From positions 1-63,239 of the forward strand of contig CALLUS010000011.1 of the NCBI GenBank assembly GCA_938010435.1: a stretch of DNA of 63,239 bases, given 5' to 3'. A model generated the notes under the pieces. It saw nothing but the letters and a program-made list of their open reading frames with translations. It had not been told where the DNA came from and did no database searches. This DNA is from an uncultured Rhizobiaceae group bacterium. GTDB taxonomy: Bacteria; Pseudomonadota; Alphaproteobacteria; Rhizobiales; Rhizobiaceae. Position 1 is the first letter of the stretch, and each line of letters starts with the position of its first letter. Made by a program: the position numbers and the translations under genes. Shown here one piece after another: positions 42,887 to 52,118 of the stretch.

Positions 42887-44890
42887 CTATTCAAACTCCA
42901 TAATAATTTCATCAACTGCCAAACTGTCACCTGCGACCGCGTTGATTTTAGAGACTTTGGTTTTGCGTTCTGCGCGTAAGATGTTTTCCATTTTCATGGC
43001 TTCAACGGTTGCAAGCGCTTGACCTTCTTGAACTTCGTCGCCGACTTTCACATTGATGGAAACGATTAGACCCGGCATCGGACACAAGAGTTGTTTGGAA
43101 GTGTCGGCTGGAACTTTCTCAATCATAAAAGTGTTCAATTCAGCCATGCGCGGTGACATGATTTGTGCACATACGGTTGCGCCGCGATATCGCAATTCGT
43201 AGCCTCCAGCGGTTGCCGCAACTTTTACTGCGATAGGCTGCCCGTTGATCTTGGCTTTCAACAATTTTTGCCCCGGTCGCCAATCGGTCAATATCTTGAC
43301 TTTGTTGCCGTCGGAAAACTTTACCTTGGCACCTTCATTCTTAGATTTCATGGATAGGGCAAAATTTTCGCCGTCCAGATTGACCACCCAGTTTTTACCT
43401 ACGCGTCTTTTGTGATTGGTCATAGCGCCGGAAATGCGTGTGCGTCGCAGCTGAGCTATCATGTTTATAACTGCAGCAATTGCAGCCAATTCATGTTTAA
43501 CGCTTTCACTTAACGTCGCACCTTCAAATCCTTCCGGGTATTCTTCTTCGATAAATGCTGTGGTGATATTGCCTGACACAAAGCGGGGATGGTCCATCAC
43601 AGCCGACAAGAACGGCAAGTTGTGGCCGATACCTTCCACTTCAAATGTATCGAGAGCTGTTCCCATGGCTTCGATGGCTTGAGCACGATTTTTTCCCCAT
43701 GTGCACAGTTTTGCGATCATGGGATCGTAGAACATGGAAATCTCGCCGCCTTCGAACACACCTGTGTCGTTTCGAACGATTGTACCATTGTCATGGGTGG
43801 TTTCAGCTGGAGGCCGGTAGCGGGTAAGGCGGCCAATGGAAGGCAAGAAATTACGGTACGGGTCTTCCGCATAAAGACGACTTTCCATTGCCCAGCCGTT
43901 GAGCTTCACATCGCTTTGTTTAATTGCGAGTTTTTCGCCATAGGCGACGCGGATCATTTGCTCGACCAGATCGATGCCAGTAATCAGTTCCGTGACCGGA
44001 TGTTCGACTTGTAGACGGGTATTCATTTCCAAGAAGTAGAAATTTTGATCTCCGTCAACGATAAACTCCACTGTTCCTGCGCTTGCGTAGTCCACAGCTT
44101 TGGCTAGTGCAACGGACTGTTCGCCCATGGCTTTGCGGGTTTCCTCATCCAAGAAGGGAGAGGGCGCTTCTTCAATAACCTTCTGATTTCTGCGTTGAAT
44201 GGAGCATTCGCGTTCGCCGAGATAAATGCAATTGCCATGACCGTCTGCCAAAACCTGAATTTCGATGTGGCGCGGCTGGGTGACAAATTTTTCGATGAAA
44301 ATACGATCATCACCAAATGAATTTGCAGCTTCGTTCTTGGAAGATTGAAACCCTTCGCGAGCTTCATCATCGTTCCATGCAATCCTCATACCCTTGCCGC
44401 CGCCGCCTGCGGAGGCTTTGATCATCACAGGATAGCCAATTGAGTTGGAAATTGTGACGGCTTCCTCAGCGTCTTCAATTAGGTCCATATGCCCGGGTAC
44501 GGTAGAGACATTGGCTTCTTGAGCCAACTTCTTGGAAGTGATTTTATCCCCCATAGCTTCAATCGCCCCAACGGGCGGACCAATAAAGGCGATGTTTGCT
44601 TTCTTCAAAGCTTCAGCAAATTTGGGATTTTCGGAGAGAAAACCGTAACCCGGATGCACAGCTTCCGCGCCGGACTGTCTAATAGCATCCATGATTTTAT
44701 CGATAACGATATAAGACTCACTGGCTGCCGGAGGACCGATGTGAATAGCTTCGTCGGCCATAGAAACATGCAGTGCATTGCGGTCAGCATCGGAATAAAC
44801 AGCGACTGCTTTAATGCCCATTTTTCGCGCAGTTTTGATGACGCGGCATGCTATTTCACCACGATTGGCAATGAGGATTTTTTTGAACAT
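42887..44890 (-). CDS. pccA: Propionyl-CoA carboxylase alpha subunit (biotin carboxylase + BCCP)
   Basis: A 667-residue protein. Biotin carboxylase occupies residues 1-445: KILIANRGEIACRVIKTARK, the ATP-grasp glycine loop MIKASAGGGGKGMRIA and EMNTRLQVEHPVTE. The middle BT domain is at about 500-590. The C-terminal biotinyl domain carries the lysine in VEAMKMENILRAERK. It transfers CO2 to biotin for carboxylation of propionyl-CoA by PccB. The pccB gene lies 3.1 kb upstream on the same strand, interrupted by mscS and a restriction-modification pair. Confidence 0.95.
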   Translation of the reverse strand: MFKKILIANRGEIACRVIKTARKMGIKAVAVYSDADRNALHVSMADEAIHIGPPAASESYIVIDKIMDAIRQSGAEAVHPGYGFLSENPKFAEALKKANIAFIGPPVGAIEAMGDKITSKKLAQEANVSTVPGHMDLIEDAEEAVTISNSIGYPVMIKASAGGGGKGMRIAWNDDEAREGFQSSKNEAANSFGDDRIFIEKFVTQPRHIEIQVLADGHGNCIYLGERECSIQRRNQKVIEEAPSPFLDEETRKAMGEQSVALAKAVDYASAGTVEFIVDGDQNFYFLEMNTRLQVEHPVTELITGIDLVEQMIRVAYGEKLAIKQSDVKLNGWAMESRLYAEDPYRNFLPSIGRLTRYRPPAETTHDNGTIVRNDTGVFEGGEISMFYDPMIAKLCTWGKNRAQAIEAMGTALDTFEVEGIGHNLPFLSAVMDHPRFVSGNITTAFIEEEYPEGFEGATLSESVKHELAAIAAVINMIAQLRRTRISGAMTNHKRRVGKNWVVNLDGENFALSMKSKNEGAKVKFSDGNKVKILTDWRPGQKLLKAKINGQPIAVKVAATAGGYELRYRGATVCAQIMSPRMAELNTFMIEKVPADTSKQLLCPMPGLIVSINVKVGDEVQEGQALATVEAMKMENILRAERKTKVSKINAVAGDSLAVDEIIMEFE

Positions 44891-44952
44891 TCACACTCTC
44901 TCCCGTTGTCCCATGTCAACGAGAAGAGGCACTGTCGTCAAGAGTGTTGACG

Positions 44953-45057
44953 TCAGACTTTGGTTGTTTCCAAAAGCCAAAAGAGGCCAAGCAATACAGC
45001 GCAAATGGTTAGCCATCCGAATGTGCACTTCCAACATATTTTGCTGTTGCGGTTCAT
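44953..45057 (-). CDS. 34-residue CxxC membrane microprotein
   Basis: The ATG at 45057 shares its A with the stop TGA of the upstream 122-residue gene (TGATG), the classic arrangement for coupled translation. The product is MNRNSKICWKCTFGWLTICA followed by fourteen residues ending LLETTKV. This is a short basic N-terminus with a CxxC pair followed by one hydrophobic helix, positive-inside orientation. It lies between the 122-residue gene and pccA, 62 bp before pccA, and is too short for routine gene callers. The CxxC may bind metal or heme. The function is unknown. Confidence 0.55.
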   Translation of the reverse strand: MNRNSKICWKCTFGWLTICAVLLGLFWLLETTKV

Positions 45058-45425
45058 CAATAAGATTCTGTCCAGAGGCTCTCATCAAATGCGTCAGGGA
45101 AGGTTTTTTCTGCAATTGACCTGTTGATGACCAACAGAGCATCATAGGAGGCCGGATCGAACGGTTCTTCCGCCGCTATGACTTCGCGTCCGAACAGCCA
45201 ACTGAGACGACCAGCATCCAAATTGCCCCTTTCAAATGGTTCGTCACCAAAATGTTTTACCAGACAGGCCATGAAGTTGAGATCGGCTGTTTTGTCTTTT
45301 GGAAAACGATCAGCGTAACGCTCTTTGGCGACGATTTTTGTCGCGCCCTTTTTGTTGTCCCGGCGAATTGTAAATTGAAAGTCAGTTCCGGGAAGACGGG
45401 ACGGAAAGCCGCGATGTTTGTACAT
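45057..45425 (-). CDS. Hypothetical protein upstream of pccA
   Basis: A 122-residue cytosolic protein with no signal peptide. It has a basic N-terminal beta-rich half (FQFTIRRDNKKGATKIVAKE) and an acidic C-terminal helical half (ALLVINRSIAEKTFPDAFDE). I do not recognise a named family, though genes of this size are common beside propionyl-CoA carboxylase genes in related bacteria. It overlaps the microprotein start by one base and probably belongs to the pccA transcript. Confidence 0.65.
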   Translation of the reverse strand: MYKHRGFPSRLPGTDFQFTIRRDNKKGATKIVAKERYADRFPKDKTADLNFMACLVKHFGDEPFERGNLDAGRLSWLFGREVIAAEEPFDPASYDALLVINRSIAEKTFPDAFDESLWTESY

Positions 45426-45616
45426 ATTAGTTCAGCCGTGGGGGTTCTTTTGATGTTTATAGGGGCAGATCGTTGATGTTTGAAGAGGGGAGAAGACTGT
45501 GAGTTATCAACAAAATTAGCACGCGTAAAATACGACTCGACAAATTATCTTACGTAAGGTAAGTGTTAACTATATTCAGTGCGATAAAGATTACCGCACC
45601 AACCGAAGAGGGCAAT

Positions 45617-46435
45617 ATGGAATCGAAAGCATTAGAGCAAGTGGGCGGCGGTTACGACTGGCTCGTGAGCAACGGTATGAATGTCCTGTATGCAATCATC
45701 ATTATTGTGGTGGCCTACTGGGTTGCTGGTTTTGTGAAAGGCTTGATTATAAAGATCGCCAATTCGAGTGAAGCAATGGACGATACATTGTTCGAGTTTT
45801 TGGGCAGTCTGGTGCGATATGTCATTCTGGCGTTTGCAGCGATCATCGTTCTCGAACGTTTTGGTATTACGACGACTTCACTTGTTGCTCTTATCGGTGC
45901 TGCCGGTCTTGCGATTGGTCTTGCCTTGCAGGGCACACTGACGAACCTTGCAGCAGGCGCGATGTTGCTTTTGTTCCGCCCGTTCAAAGTGGGGGATTTT
46001 ATCGATGGCGCAGGTGTATTTGGTAAAGTGGAATCCATCACACTGTTCACAACTGATCTGATCACATTCGATAACCAACACATCATTGTTCCTAACAGTG
46101 AGTTGTGGGGTACGAAAATCATCAACCACAGCCATCACCCTGTACGTGGCGTCGATCTGACGTTTTCTGTCAGCTATGGTTCAGACTTAGAAAAAGCAAA
46201 GAAAGCTATTTTGAAAGCCGTCACTGCCCATGAACATGTGTTGGCTGATCCGGCGCCATTTATTGCAGTTGATAAACTGAATGATTCAGCGGTTGATATT
46301 CTGGTGCGCCCTTTCTGTGAAGGCGAACATTATTTCGATCTTCGCTACAGCCTGCCACAGGCTGTGAAAGAAGAGTTGAACAAACAGAAAATCGAAATTC
46401 CATTCCCTCATCGTGTGGTGATGATGCAGAAATAA
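45617..46435 (+). CDS. mscS: Small-conductance mechanosensitive channel (MscS)
   Basis: A 272-residue MscS-type channel with three transmembrane helices: YAIIIIVVAYWVAGFVKGLI, LVRYVILAFAAIIVLERFGI and the pore helix GAAGLAIGLALQGTLTNLAA. FRPFKVGDFIDGAGVFGKVE begins the cytoplasmic beta domain. It releases solutes on hypo-osmotic shock. The ATG at 45617 follows a GAAGAGGG ribosome site. The upstream open frame lacks family residues. A strong terminator follows. Confidence 0.95.
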   Translation: MESKALEQVGGGYDWLVSNGMNVLYAIIIIVVAYWVAGFVKGLIIKIANSSEAMDDTLFEFLGSLVRYVILAFAAIIVLERFGITTTSLVALIGAAGLAIGLALQGTLTNLAAGAMLLLFRPFKVGDFIDGAGVFGKVESITLFTTDLITFDNQHIIVPNSELWGTKIINHSHHPVRGVDLTFSVSYGSDLEKAKKAILKAVTAHEHVLADPAPFIAVDKLNDSAVDILVRPFCEGEHYFDLRYSLPQAVKEELNKQKIEIPFPHRVVMMQK

Positions 46436-46464
46436 CCGAGTCGTTCAGGGGCGTTTGAACGATA

Positions 46465-46497
46465 ACCGCTGCTGGGGAAACCCAGCGGCGGTTTTTT
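46465..46497 (+). terminator. Rho-independent terminator after mscS
   Basis: A 12-bp stem ACCGCTGCTGGG / CCCAGCGGCGGT with a GAAA tetraloop and a following T-run of five bases. Confidence 0.92.
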
Positions 46498-46566
46498 GTG
46501 TGTGGGGCAAAAATGGATATTTCTTTGGAGATCGGTGGCTTGATAGAAGGCAGTATGGGTTGATTC

Positions 46567-47295
46567 TTAGTCTGTCACACAACTGGGTTTTATTCCTATG
46601 GCCAAAACAGGACACCCACCATTCCTACCAGCATCTAATCTGTACAATAGTTTCCCCATCCAAGTTGTTGATGCGCCAAATTTCTTGTAAACATCTTCCC
46701 GACCTTCTGTTCCATCTGCTTTAAGAACCTTTCCCAAGCAGCGAAAAAACGAGGAATCGAGTGAGGAGCCACGAGTCAAAATTACTCCGACATCAATAGC
46801 ACCTGCATCATAAAAAGCTGAGAATGCATACAGGTCCCGATCATAAGTCTGGTCTTTGCTATTCCATTCAAGATCAAGAGCAACCTTGTCATTTACAAAG
46901 TCTATTCGATGACTGTCTAGAAACCCTTCGCGAACATATTCATTCAGAATTTTGTCTTTTTTCTTTGCGTCCGATAGCTTGACCACTAAGTCTGCTGATA
47001 AGCGCGTTTCGATCCAACTATCGTCAAACAATGTGTCAACGTATTTGGCGATTAACCCTTTGCTACCTCCAGGTTTTCTGATCATTTCTTTCGAAATTTC
47101 AAATTGGTCCAAGATAGTGGTTATTTGTTTATGTTGTTCAGGAAAGCTCCCTGCTAAGATTGCGGCGGCATTGCGATAACTGAAAATTTCAAACTTGGAA
47201 TGATGAAGTTCTGAAAAAATACCGCTCAATTTATCCGGTGAATCTGCAATTTTTCCGAGCTTCGACAACGGGCGATCATTATCTGTTTCATTCAT
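46567..47295 (-). CDS. BglII-family type II restriction endonuclease
   Basis: A 242-residue enzyme resembling the BglII endonuclease family (PF09195). It has the core HRIDFVNDKVALDLEWNSKD, where the Asp and Glu would bind the catalytic metal, followed by RDLYAFSAFYDAGAIDVGVI and LTRGSSLDSSFF. The N-terminal helical part (residues 30-90) is also as in the family. The start follows the methylase stop with no gap (TAAATG). The recognition site cannot be read, although BglII itself cuts AGATCT. The gene appears AT-richer than its neighbours and lies in a likely acquired block. Confidence 0.85.
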   Translation of the reverse strand: MNETDNDRPLSKLGKIADSPDKLSGIFSELHHSKFEIFSYRNAAAILAGSFPEQHKQITTILDQFEISKEMIRKPGGSKGLIAKYVDTLFDDSWIETRLSADLVVKLSDAKKKDKILNEYVREGFLDSHRIDFVNDKVALDLEWNSKDQTYDRDLYAFSAFYDAGAIDVGVILTRGSSLDSSFFRCLGKVLKADGTEGREDVYKKFGASTTWMGKLLYRLDAGRNGGCPVLAIGIKPSCVTD

Positions 47296-47931
47296 TTATT
47301 CAGCCGCTTCCGAAGAGTTAAATTTATATGTATTCCAAGTAGGCTTATAATCTTCTGTTGCTTGATTTCCCCAAACCGTCCAGTTCTCGCGTTTGCCTCG
47401 ACCAAAAAGCTCTAAATACGGACCCCAACTGCATGATTCAATTATATCATACTGTTCATCTGGCTTGCGTGAGTGTTCTCGTTTTCGCGTTCCAAATAGA
47501 TTGACTTGAGTCCGTCCGGGTTGAAGGGTTCGCGCGTTTTTTCCCCTTACACCGAACAACAGAATTTCGGTTACGTTACGAAAATAGAATCCAACCCCTC
47601 GTCCATCGGAACCGCCATCCTTTCTAATTTTATGCCAAATAATGTTCGATTTGTATTCAAAACCCCATTCTTTCAATACAGTTAAACCATCAGGCAACAA
47701 AGCATTGGGAACCCAAAGGTAGCAGTGTGCTGTTTCAGTAAGATGCTCCTGAACCGGCAAATTGCATATATCAACTAACTCCATCGTTTCGTATCTAGCG
47801 AGCCTTTTGTGCTCTGGAGCAACTTTGCCCGTTCGATTGGTAAACCTCCAAGGTGGATCTGCCATAACAGTAGAAAATTTCTGTTTTTCCAAAAAGTCGC
47901 GCAGATCAATTGAAGCATCATGTTCTATCAT
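47296..47931 (-). CDS. MT-A70 family DNA adenine methyltransferase
   Basis: A 211-residue methyltransferase with the catalytic DPPW motif (VMADPPWRF) near residue 25. It also has the MT-A70 markers AHCYLWVPNALLPDGLTVLK, IIWHKIRKDGGSDGRGVGFY and the later EILLFGVRGK. It would methylate N6 of adenine in the restriction site to protect host DNA. It is the first gene of the two-gene R-M transcript, the usual order that lets methylation precede cutting. A near-palindrome lies 16-34 bp before its start. M.BglII itself is, to my knowledge, an N4-cytosine enzyme, so this pairing differs from the prototype. Confidence 0.88.
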   Translation of the reverse strand: MIEHDASIDLRDFLEKQKFSTVMADPPWRFTNRTGKVAPEHKRLARYETMELVDICNLPVQEHLTETAHCYLWVPNALLPDGLTVLKEWGFEYKSNIIWHKIRKDGGSDGRGVGFYFRNVTEILLFGVRGKNARTLQPGRTQVNLFGTRKREHSRKPDEQYDIIESCSWGPYLELFGRGKRENWTVWGNQATEDYKPTWNTYKFNSSEAAE

Positions 47932-47946
47932 TGTTCTCTCCTTGAC

Positions 47947-47965
47947 TTTGTTAGTGAACTACAAA
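47947..47965. promoter_or_regulatory. Dyad upstream of the restriction-modification operon
   Basis: TTTGT-T-AGT-GA-ACT-ACAAA, an inverted repeat with one unpaired base, 16-34 bp before the methylase ATG. It may be an operator for autoregulation by the methylase or an unseen controller. No controller gene is present. Confidence 0.35.
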
Positions 47966-47989
47966 CGAAAGCAATGCAAAGACATTCCC

Positions 47990-49522
47990 TCACAATGGCA
48001 GGTTGTCGTGTTTCTTCCACGGGTTTTCCAGTTGCTTGCCTTTCAGCATTGCGAAGGCGCGGCAGAGGCGTTTTCTGGTTTGGCTTGGCATAATGACGTC
48101 ATCGATGAAGCCTTTTTCCGCTGCCACGAACGGATTGGCGAAACGTTCTTCGTATTCCTTGGTGTGTTCGGCGATTTTTTCAGGCTTGTCCAAGTCGCCA
48201 CGATAGAGAATTTCCACAGCACCCTTTGCGCCCATCACCGCGATTTCAGCCGTGGGCCATGCGTAATTCACGTCGCCGCGCAGGTGTTTTGAAGCCATCA
48301 CATCATAAGCGCCGCCATAGGCTTTGCGGGTGATTAACGTGACTTTAGGAACGGTGGCTTCGCCATATGCGAACAAGAGTTTCGCACCGTGTTTAATGAC
48401 CCCTCCATATTCTTGTGATGTTCCTGGAAGGAAGCCGGGCACATCCACAAGTGTAAGAATTGGAATGGAAAACGCGTCGCAGAAGCGCACGAAACGCGCG
48501 GCTTTGCGGGATGAGTTGATGTCCAAAACACCAGCCAACACCAGCGGTTGATTGGCCACGACACCCACGGTTTGTCCTTCCATGCGGATAAAACCTGTGA
48601 GCACGTTTTTGGCGTAGTCTGCCTGAATTTCAAAGAAATCGCCTTCGTCGGCCAATTTATAAATCAGCTCATGCATGTCGTAAGGCTGATTTGGATTTTC
48701 CGGAATTAATGTGTCGAGGCTTGGTTCTTCGCGATCTGGTGAATCAAAGAACGGGCGCACTGGTGCGCTTTCGCGATTGTTCAATGGTAGAAAATCGTAA
48801 AGGCGACGCATTTGGCGGAGCGTCTCTACGTCATTATCGAATGCACCGTCAGCCACCGAAGACTTCGACGTGTGGGTTTTTGCGCCGCCCAATTCTTCTG
48901 CCGTTACAATTTCGTTCGTTACTGTTTTAACCACATCGGGACCGGTGACAAACATGTACGATGTATCACGCACCATGAAAATAAAATCGGTCATGGCGGG
49001 TGAATAAACGGCACCTCCAGCGCAAGGCCCCATGATGACGGAAATTTGTGGAACAACACCAGACGCTAAAACATTTTTTTGGAATACATCTGCATAACCT
49101 CCAAGAGAGGCCACACCTTCTTGAATGCGCGCGCCACCAGAATCATTCATTCCGATCACAGGTGCGCCATTCTTCATGGCCATATCCATAATCTTGCAGA
49201 TTTTGGCCGCATGGGTTTCTGAAAGAGAACCGCCGAGAACCGTAAAGTCTTGGGAATAGACATAGACGAGGCGTCCGTTGATCGTGCCCCAACCAATCAC
49301 GACACCGTCGCCGGGAATTTTGGTGCCCTCCATACCAAAATCTGTGCAGCGGTGGGTGACGAACATGTCGTATTCTTCGAACGAACCTTCATCTAACAAA
49401 ACCTCGATACGTTCGCGGGCTGTCAGTTTGCCTTTGGAATGTTGTGCCGCAACACGCTTTTCGCCACCGCCTTGTCGTGCTTCTGCACGGCGGGCTTCGA
49501 GTTGTTCGATAATGGTGTTCAT
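47990..49522 (-). CDS. pccB: Propionyl-CoA carboxylase beta subunit
   Basis: A 510-residue carboxyltransferase. The acyl-CoA-binding N-domain has [20 protein letters not shown] and [20 protein letters not shown]. The oxyanion-hole glycines are in [20 protein letters not shown] and [16 protein letters not shown]. The biotin-binding C-domain has [20 protein letters not shown]. The ATG at 49522 gives the family start [20 protein letters not shown]. It receives carboxybiotin from PccA and makes methylmalonyl-CoA. It is separated from pccA by the R-M and mscS genes. Confidence 0.96.
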   Translation of the reverse strand: MNTIIEQLEARRAEARQGGGEKRVAAQHSKGKLTARERIEVLLDEGSFEEYDMFVTHRCTDFGMEGTKIPGDGVVIGWGTINGRLVYVYSQDFTVLGGSLSETHAAKICKIMDMAMKNGAPVIGMNDSGGARIQEGVASLGGYADVFQKNVLASGVVPQISVIMGPCAGGAVYSPAMTDFIFMVRDTSYMFVTGPDVVKTVTNEIVTAEELGGAKTHTSKSSVADGAFDNDVETLRQMRRLYDFLPLNNRESAPVRPFFDSPDREEPSLDTLIPENPNQPYDMHELIYKLADEGDFFEIQADYAKNVLTGFIRMEGQTVGVVANQPLVLAGVLDINSSRKAARFVRFCDAFSIPILTLVDVPGFLPGTSQEYGGVIKHGAKLLFAYGEATVPKVTLITRKAYGGAYDVMASKHLRGDVNYAWPTAEIAVMGAKGAVEILYRGDLDKPEKIAEHTKEYEERFANPFVAAEKGFIDDVIMPSQTRKRLCRAFAMLKGKQLENPWKKHDNLPL

Positions 49523-49608
49523 GAAAGTCTTTCCCAATGACGTTGCCTGAAATCTAATGACCCATCGCGCATAAGGCAATTATGGCTTTGGGATTAGATG
49601 GGTTGAAA

Positions 49609-50730
49609 TTAGCTCAACCTTCTTGCTTCTCGTTTGTCCAGTTCGGCATTGAATTTTACTTCATCCCATTTCTCACTCAAAGCTTCTCGAATCAAAGATT
49701 GTTGTGTCTTAGGAGCAAGCCCACCCACGGGTGGGTCTGTGTCCAGATTGGTCGGGAATGGATAACCTTCAGCCGAACTTGCAATGACACAATCGAGTTC
49801 TTCTTGGGAAAGACTGCTCGTTGCCAAGGTGGGATACAACATGCGGCACATAGCTTCGCGGTCAATTGTTTCCATGGCTTGTCCGAATGCGGAAGAGACT
49901 TGCAGCAGGTTGGCCATGCGATCGATATCCGGGGTTTTGTTTTCTCCGGCTCCATGCAGAATGCCGGGAGAGAAGAACAGTAGATCGCCTTTTTCCAAAG
50001 GCAGTTGAATATAGTTTTTTTCAAATATGTCGCGCACTTCAAGGTTGCGGAAGTCTGCATAATTGTCTGGCCAGTTTTGTGAGCCCGGTAAGAGTTTTGT
50101 GGTGCCGGAACTGATGGGCATGTCGCAATGGGCAACCGCGCCTTGCAACGTGAGGCGTGGCGACATGGCGTGAACGTGTGGTGGATACGTATTGGCTTGA
50201 TCTTTGGTCATAAAGCCCAGATGATAATCGCAATGAGCTTCTTGAGCTGCCCCGCCGGGTCGAACCAGGTTGACCTGCGCAGTCATTTGATAAGCAGGCC
50301 CCAACCAACTTTCGCTGGCTAAATCGATCCATCGATTGCTGTGGTAACGCACAAAGACTTCAGGTGAAGCGCGGCAAAGCTTTTCAAGACTGTTCCAAAT
50401 ACGATCATTGGCGCCGGACTTTGCAAAGTGATCCGCACCACTTTCTTTCGTAGATTTCTCTTGCTGAATAATATCAAGAAACAGGTTCGTGGCTTCATCG
50501 AGAACGGATGTGTCGTTGAAGGCACCTTTGAGTACAAATGCACCTGAACCGTGGAGAATGATGCCGCTGAGTTCCAGCTTCAGATTGTCTCGCATTTCGC
50601 CTTTAGAGAGATGATCCTCCATGGATTTACAATCGTAGATCGGGATACCTTTTTCAATAGAATTGGCGAGGCCGATCAAACTGTGACCCAAAGGGTTCTC
50701 AATTGCTGCTCTGAGTGTCTCTATAGACAT
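49609..50730 (-). CDS. Phytanoyl-CoA dioxygenase (PhyH) family protein
   Basis: A 373-residue non-heme iron/2-oxoglutarate-type protein. The iron site is likely HCDYHLGF (His-x-Asp) near residue 170, with a distal His in GILHGAGENK near residue 265. An arginine soon after would bind 2-oxoglutarate. The strand LQGAVAHCDMPISSGTTKLL is the jelly-roll part. It hydroxylates an unknown small molecule. It lies between pccB and gcdH, a context that fits acyl-CoA or amino-acid catabolism. GGGAGA precedes the ATG. Confidence 0.82.
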   Translation of the reverse strand: MSIETLRAAIENPLGHSLIGLANSIEKGIPIYDCKSMEDHLSKGEMRDNLKLELSGIILHGSGAFVLKGAFNDTSVLDEATNLFLDIIQQEKSTKESGADHFAKSGANDRIWNSLEKLCRASPEVFVRYHSNRWIDLASESWLGPAYQMTAQVNLVRPGGAAQEAHCDYHLGFMTKDQANTYPPHVHAMSPRLTLQGAVAHCDMPISSGTTKLLPGSQNWPDNYADFRNLEVRDIFEKNYIQLPLEKGDLLFFSPGILHGAGENKTPDIDRMANLLQVSSAFGQAMETIDREAMCRMLYPTLATSSLSQEELDCVIASSAEGYPFPTNLDTDPPVGGLAPKTQQSLIREALSEKWDEVKFNAELDKREARRLS

Positions 50731-50866
50731 TTACATCTCCCATGATTTCGAAGTTTGATGGTAAGTGGCTTTTACAATTTGTCGCAAGTTGAAATTACAC
50801 TCGTCCCAAAGTCCTGCTTTTCGTTGCAGATTTCATTGTGTAGTGTGGCTCCAAAGGAGACTATCG

Positions 50867-52114
50867 ATGCTCACCAAACCCGATCAAAACAGCTCACACC
50901 CTCACGCAAACACGCCAGAATCTGCCCGCGCAAAGCCTGTTCCTTTGAACTGGGAAGATCCGTTTCTGCTCGACGAACAATTGACAGATGACGAGCGGAT
51001 GATCCGAGACGCTGCACGTGCCTATGCCAATGATGGATTGGCGTCGCGCGTGCTGGAAGCCAACCGTCAGGGCAAGTTTGATCGTTCAATTATGACTGAG
51101 ATGGGCGCGCTGGGATTGCTTGGTGCAACCATCCCTGAACAATATGGCGGGGCGGGGGTGAATTATGTGTCCTATGGTCTCGTGGCACGCGAAGTGGAAC
51201 GTATCGATTCTGGTTATCGTTCCGCTATGTCTGTGCAATCGTCTCTCGTGATGCACCCGATTTTCGCTTATGGAACGGAAGAGCAACGCAATAAATATCT
51301 GCCAAAACTCGCCAGTGGTGAATGGGTAGGCTGTTTTGGTCTCACTGAACCTGACCATGGGTCAGATGCTGGTGGAATGTTGACCCGTGCAAAAAAAGTG
51401 AACGGTGGCTACAGCCTTTCAGGTGCTAAAAACTGGATTACCAATTCTCCTATCGCGGATGTGCTTGTTGTCTGGGCGAAATCCGACGATCACGATGGAA
51501 AGATACGTGGTTTCGTTTTGGAACGTGGAATGAAAGGCTTGGAGACACCGGAAATTGAAGGTAAGTTTTCGTTGCGGGCTTCCGTGACGGGCATGATCCA
51601 AATGGATGAAGTGTTCGTACCTGAAGAAAACCTATTGCCTCATGTGTCGGGTCTTGCCGGACCGTTCGGGTGTTTGAACCGTGCGCGATATGGCATTTCT
51701 TGGGGTGCTATGGGTGCGGCAGAATTCTGCTGGCATGCGGCACGTACTTACACGATGGAACGTAAGCAATTCGGCAAACCGTTGGCGCAGACGCAACTTA
51801 TTCAAAAGAAGCTGGCCGATATGCAAACTGAAATTTCATTGGGCTTGCAAGGTTCTTTGCGCCTTGGTCGACTGATGGACGAACATCGCGCGCCTGCTGA
51901 ATTGATCTCAATGATGAAACGTAACAATTGCGGTAAGTCCCTCGATATTGCACGACAATCCCGCGATATGCATGGGGGCAATGGAGTGAGTGATGAATAT
52001 GGCGTTATCCGTCACGTCATGAACCTTGAAGCGGTGAACACGTATGAAGGCACGCACGATGTGCACGCGCTCATTCTGGGACGTGCTCAGACTGGACTTC
52101 AGGCGTTTATGTAA
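50867..52114 (+). CDS. gcdH: Glutaryl-CoA dehydrogenase
   Basis: A 415-residue acyl-CoA dehydrogenase with the GcdH character. FAD and substrate motifs are [20 protein letters not shown] and [20 protein letters not shown]. The Arg-rich segment is [20 protein letters not shown]. The catalytic glutamate is in [20 protein letters not shown]. It oxidises and decarboxylates glutaryl-CoA to crotonyl-CoA in lysine and tryptophan breakdown. The ATG at 50867 has an ideal AAAGGAG site. The earlier in-frame ATG at 50765 is rejected for lack of family similarity. Confidence 0.95.
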   Translation: MLTKPDQNSSHPHANTPESARAKPVPLNWEDPFLLDEQLTDDERMIRDAARAYANDGLASRVLEANRQGKFDRSIMTEMGALGLLGATIPEQYGGAGVNYVSYGLVAREVERIDSGYRSAMSVQSSLVMHPIFAYGTEEQRNKYLPKLASGEWVGCFGLTEPDHGSDAGGMLTRAKKVNGGYSLSGAKNWITNSPIADVLVVWAKSDDHDGKIRGFVLERGMKGLETPEIEGKFSLRASVTGMIQMDEVFVPEENLLPHVSGLAGPFGCLNRARYGISWGAMGAAEFCWHAARTYTMERKQFGKPLAQTQLIQKKLADMQTEISLGLQGSLRLGRLMDEHRAPAELISMMKRNNCGKSLDIARQSRDMHGGNGVSDEYGVIRHVMNLEAVNTYEGTHDVHALILGRAQTGLQAFM

Positions 52115-52118
52115 ATGA

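Noticed and set aside
44891-45145. An 84-residue minus-strand frame overlapping the genes upstream of pccA
   Set aside because: It lies out of frame across the ends of two better genes (the 122-residue protein and the 34-residue CxxC protein) and has no family character.
45549-45558. Palindrome CTTACGTAAG before mscS
   Set aside because: Only 10 bp and common by chance in AT-rich intergenic DNA. No regulator or second copy.
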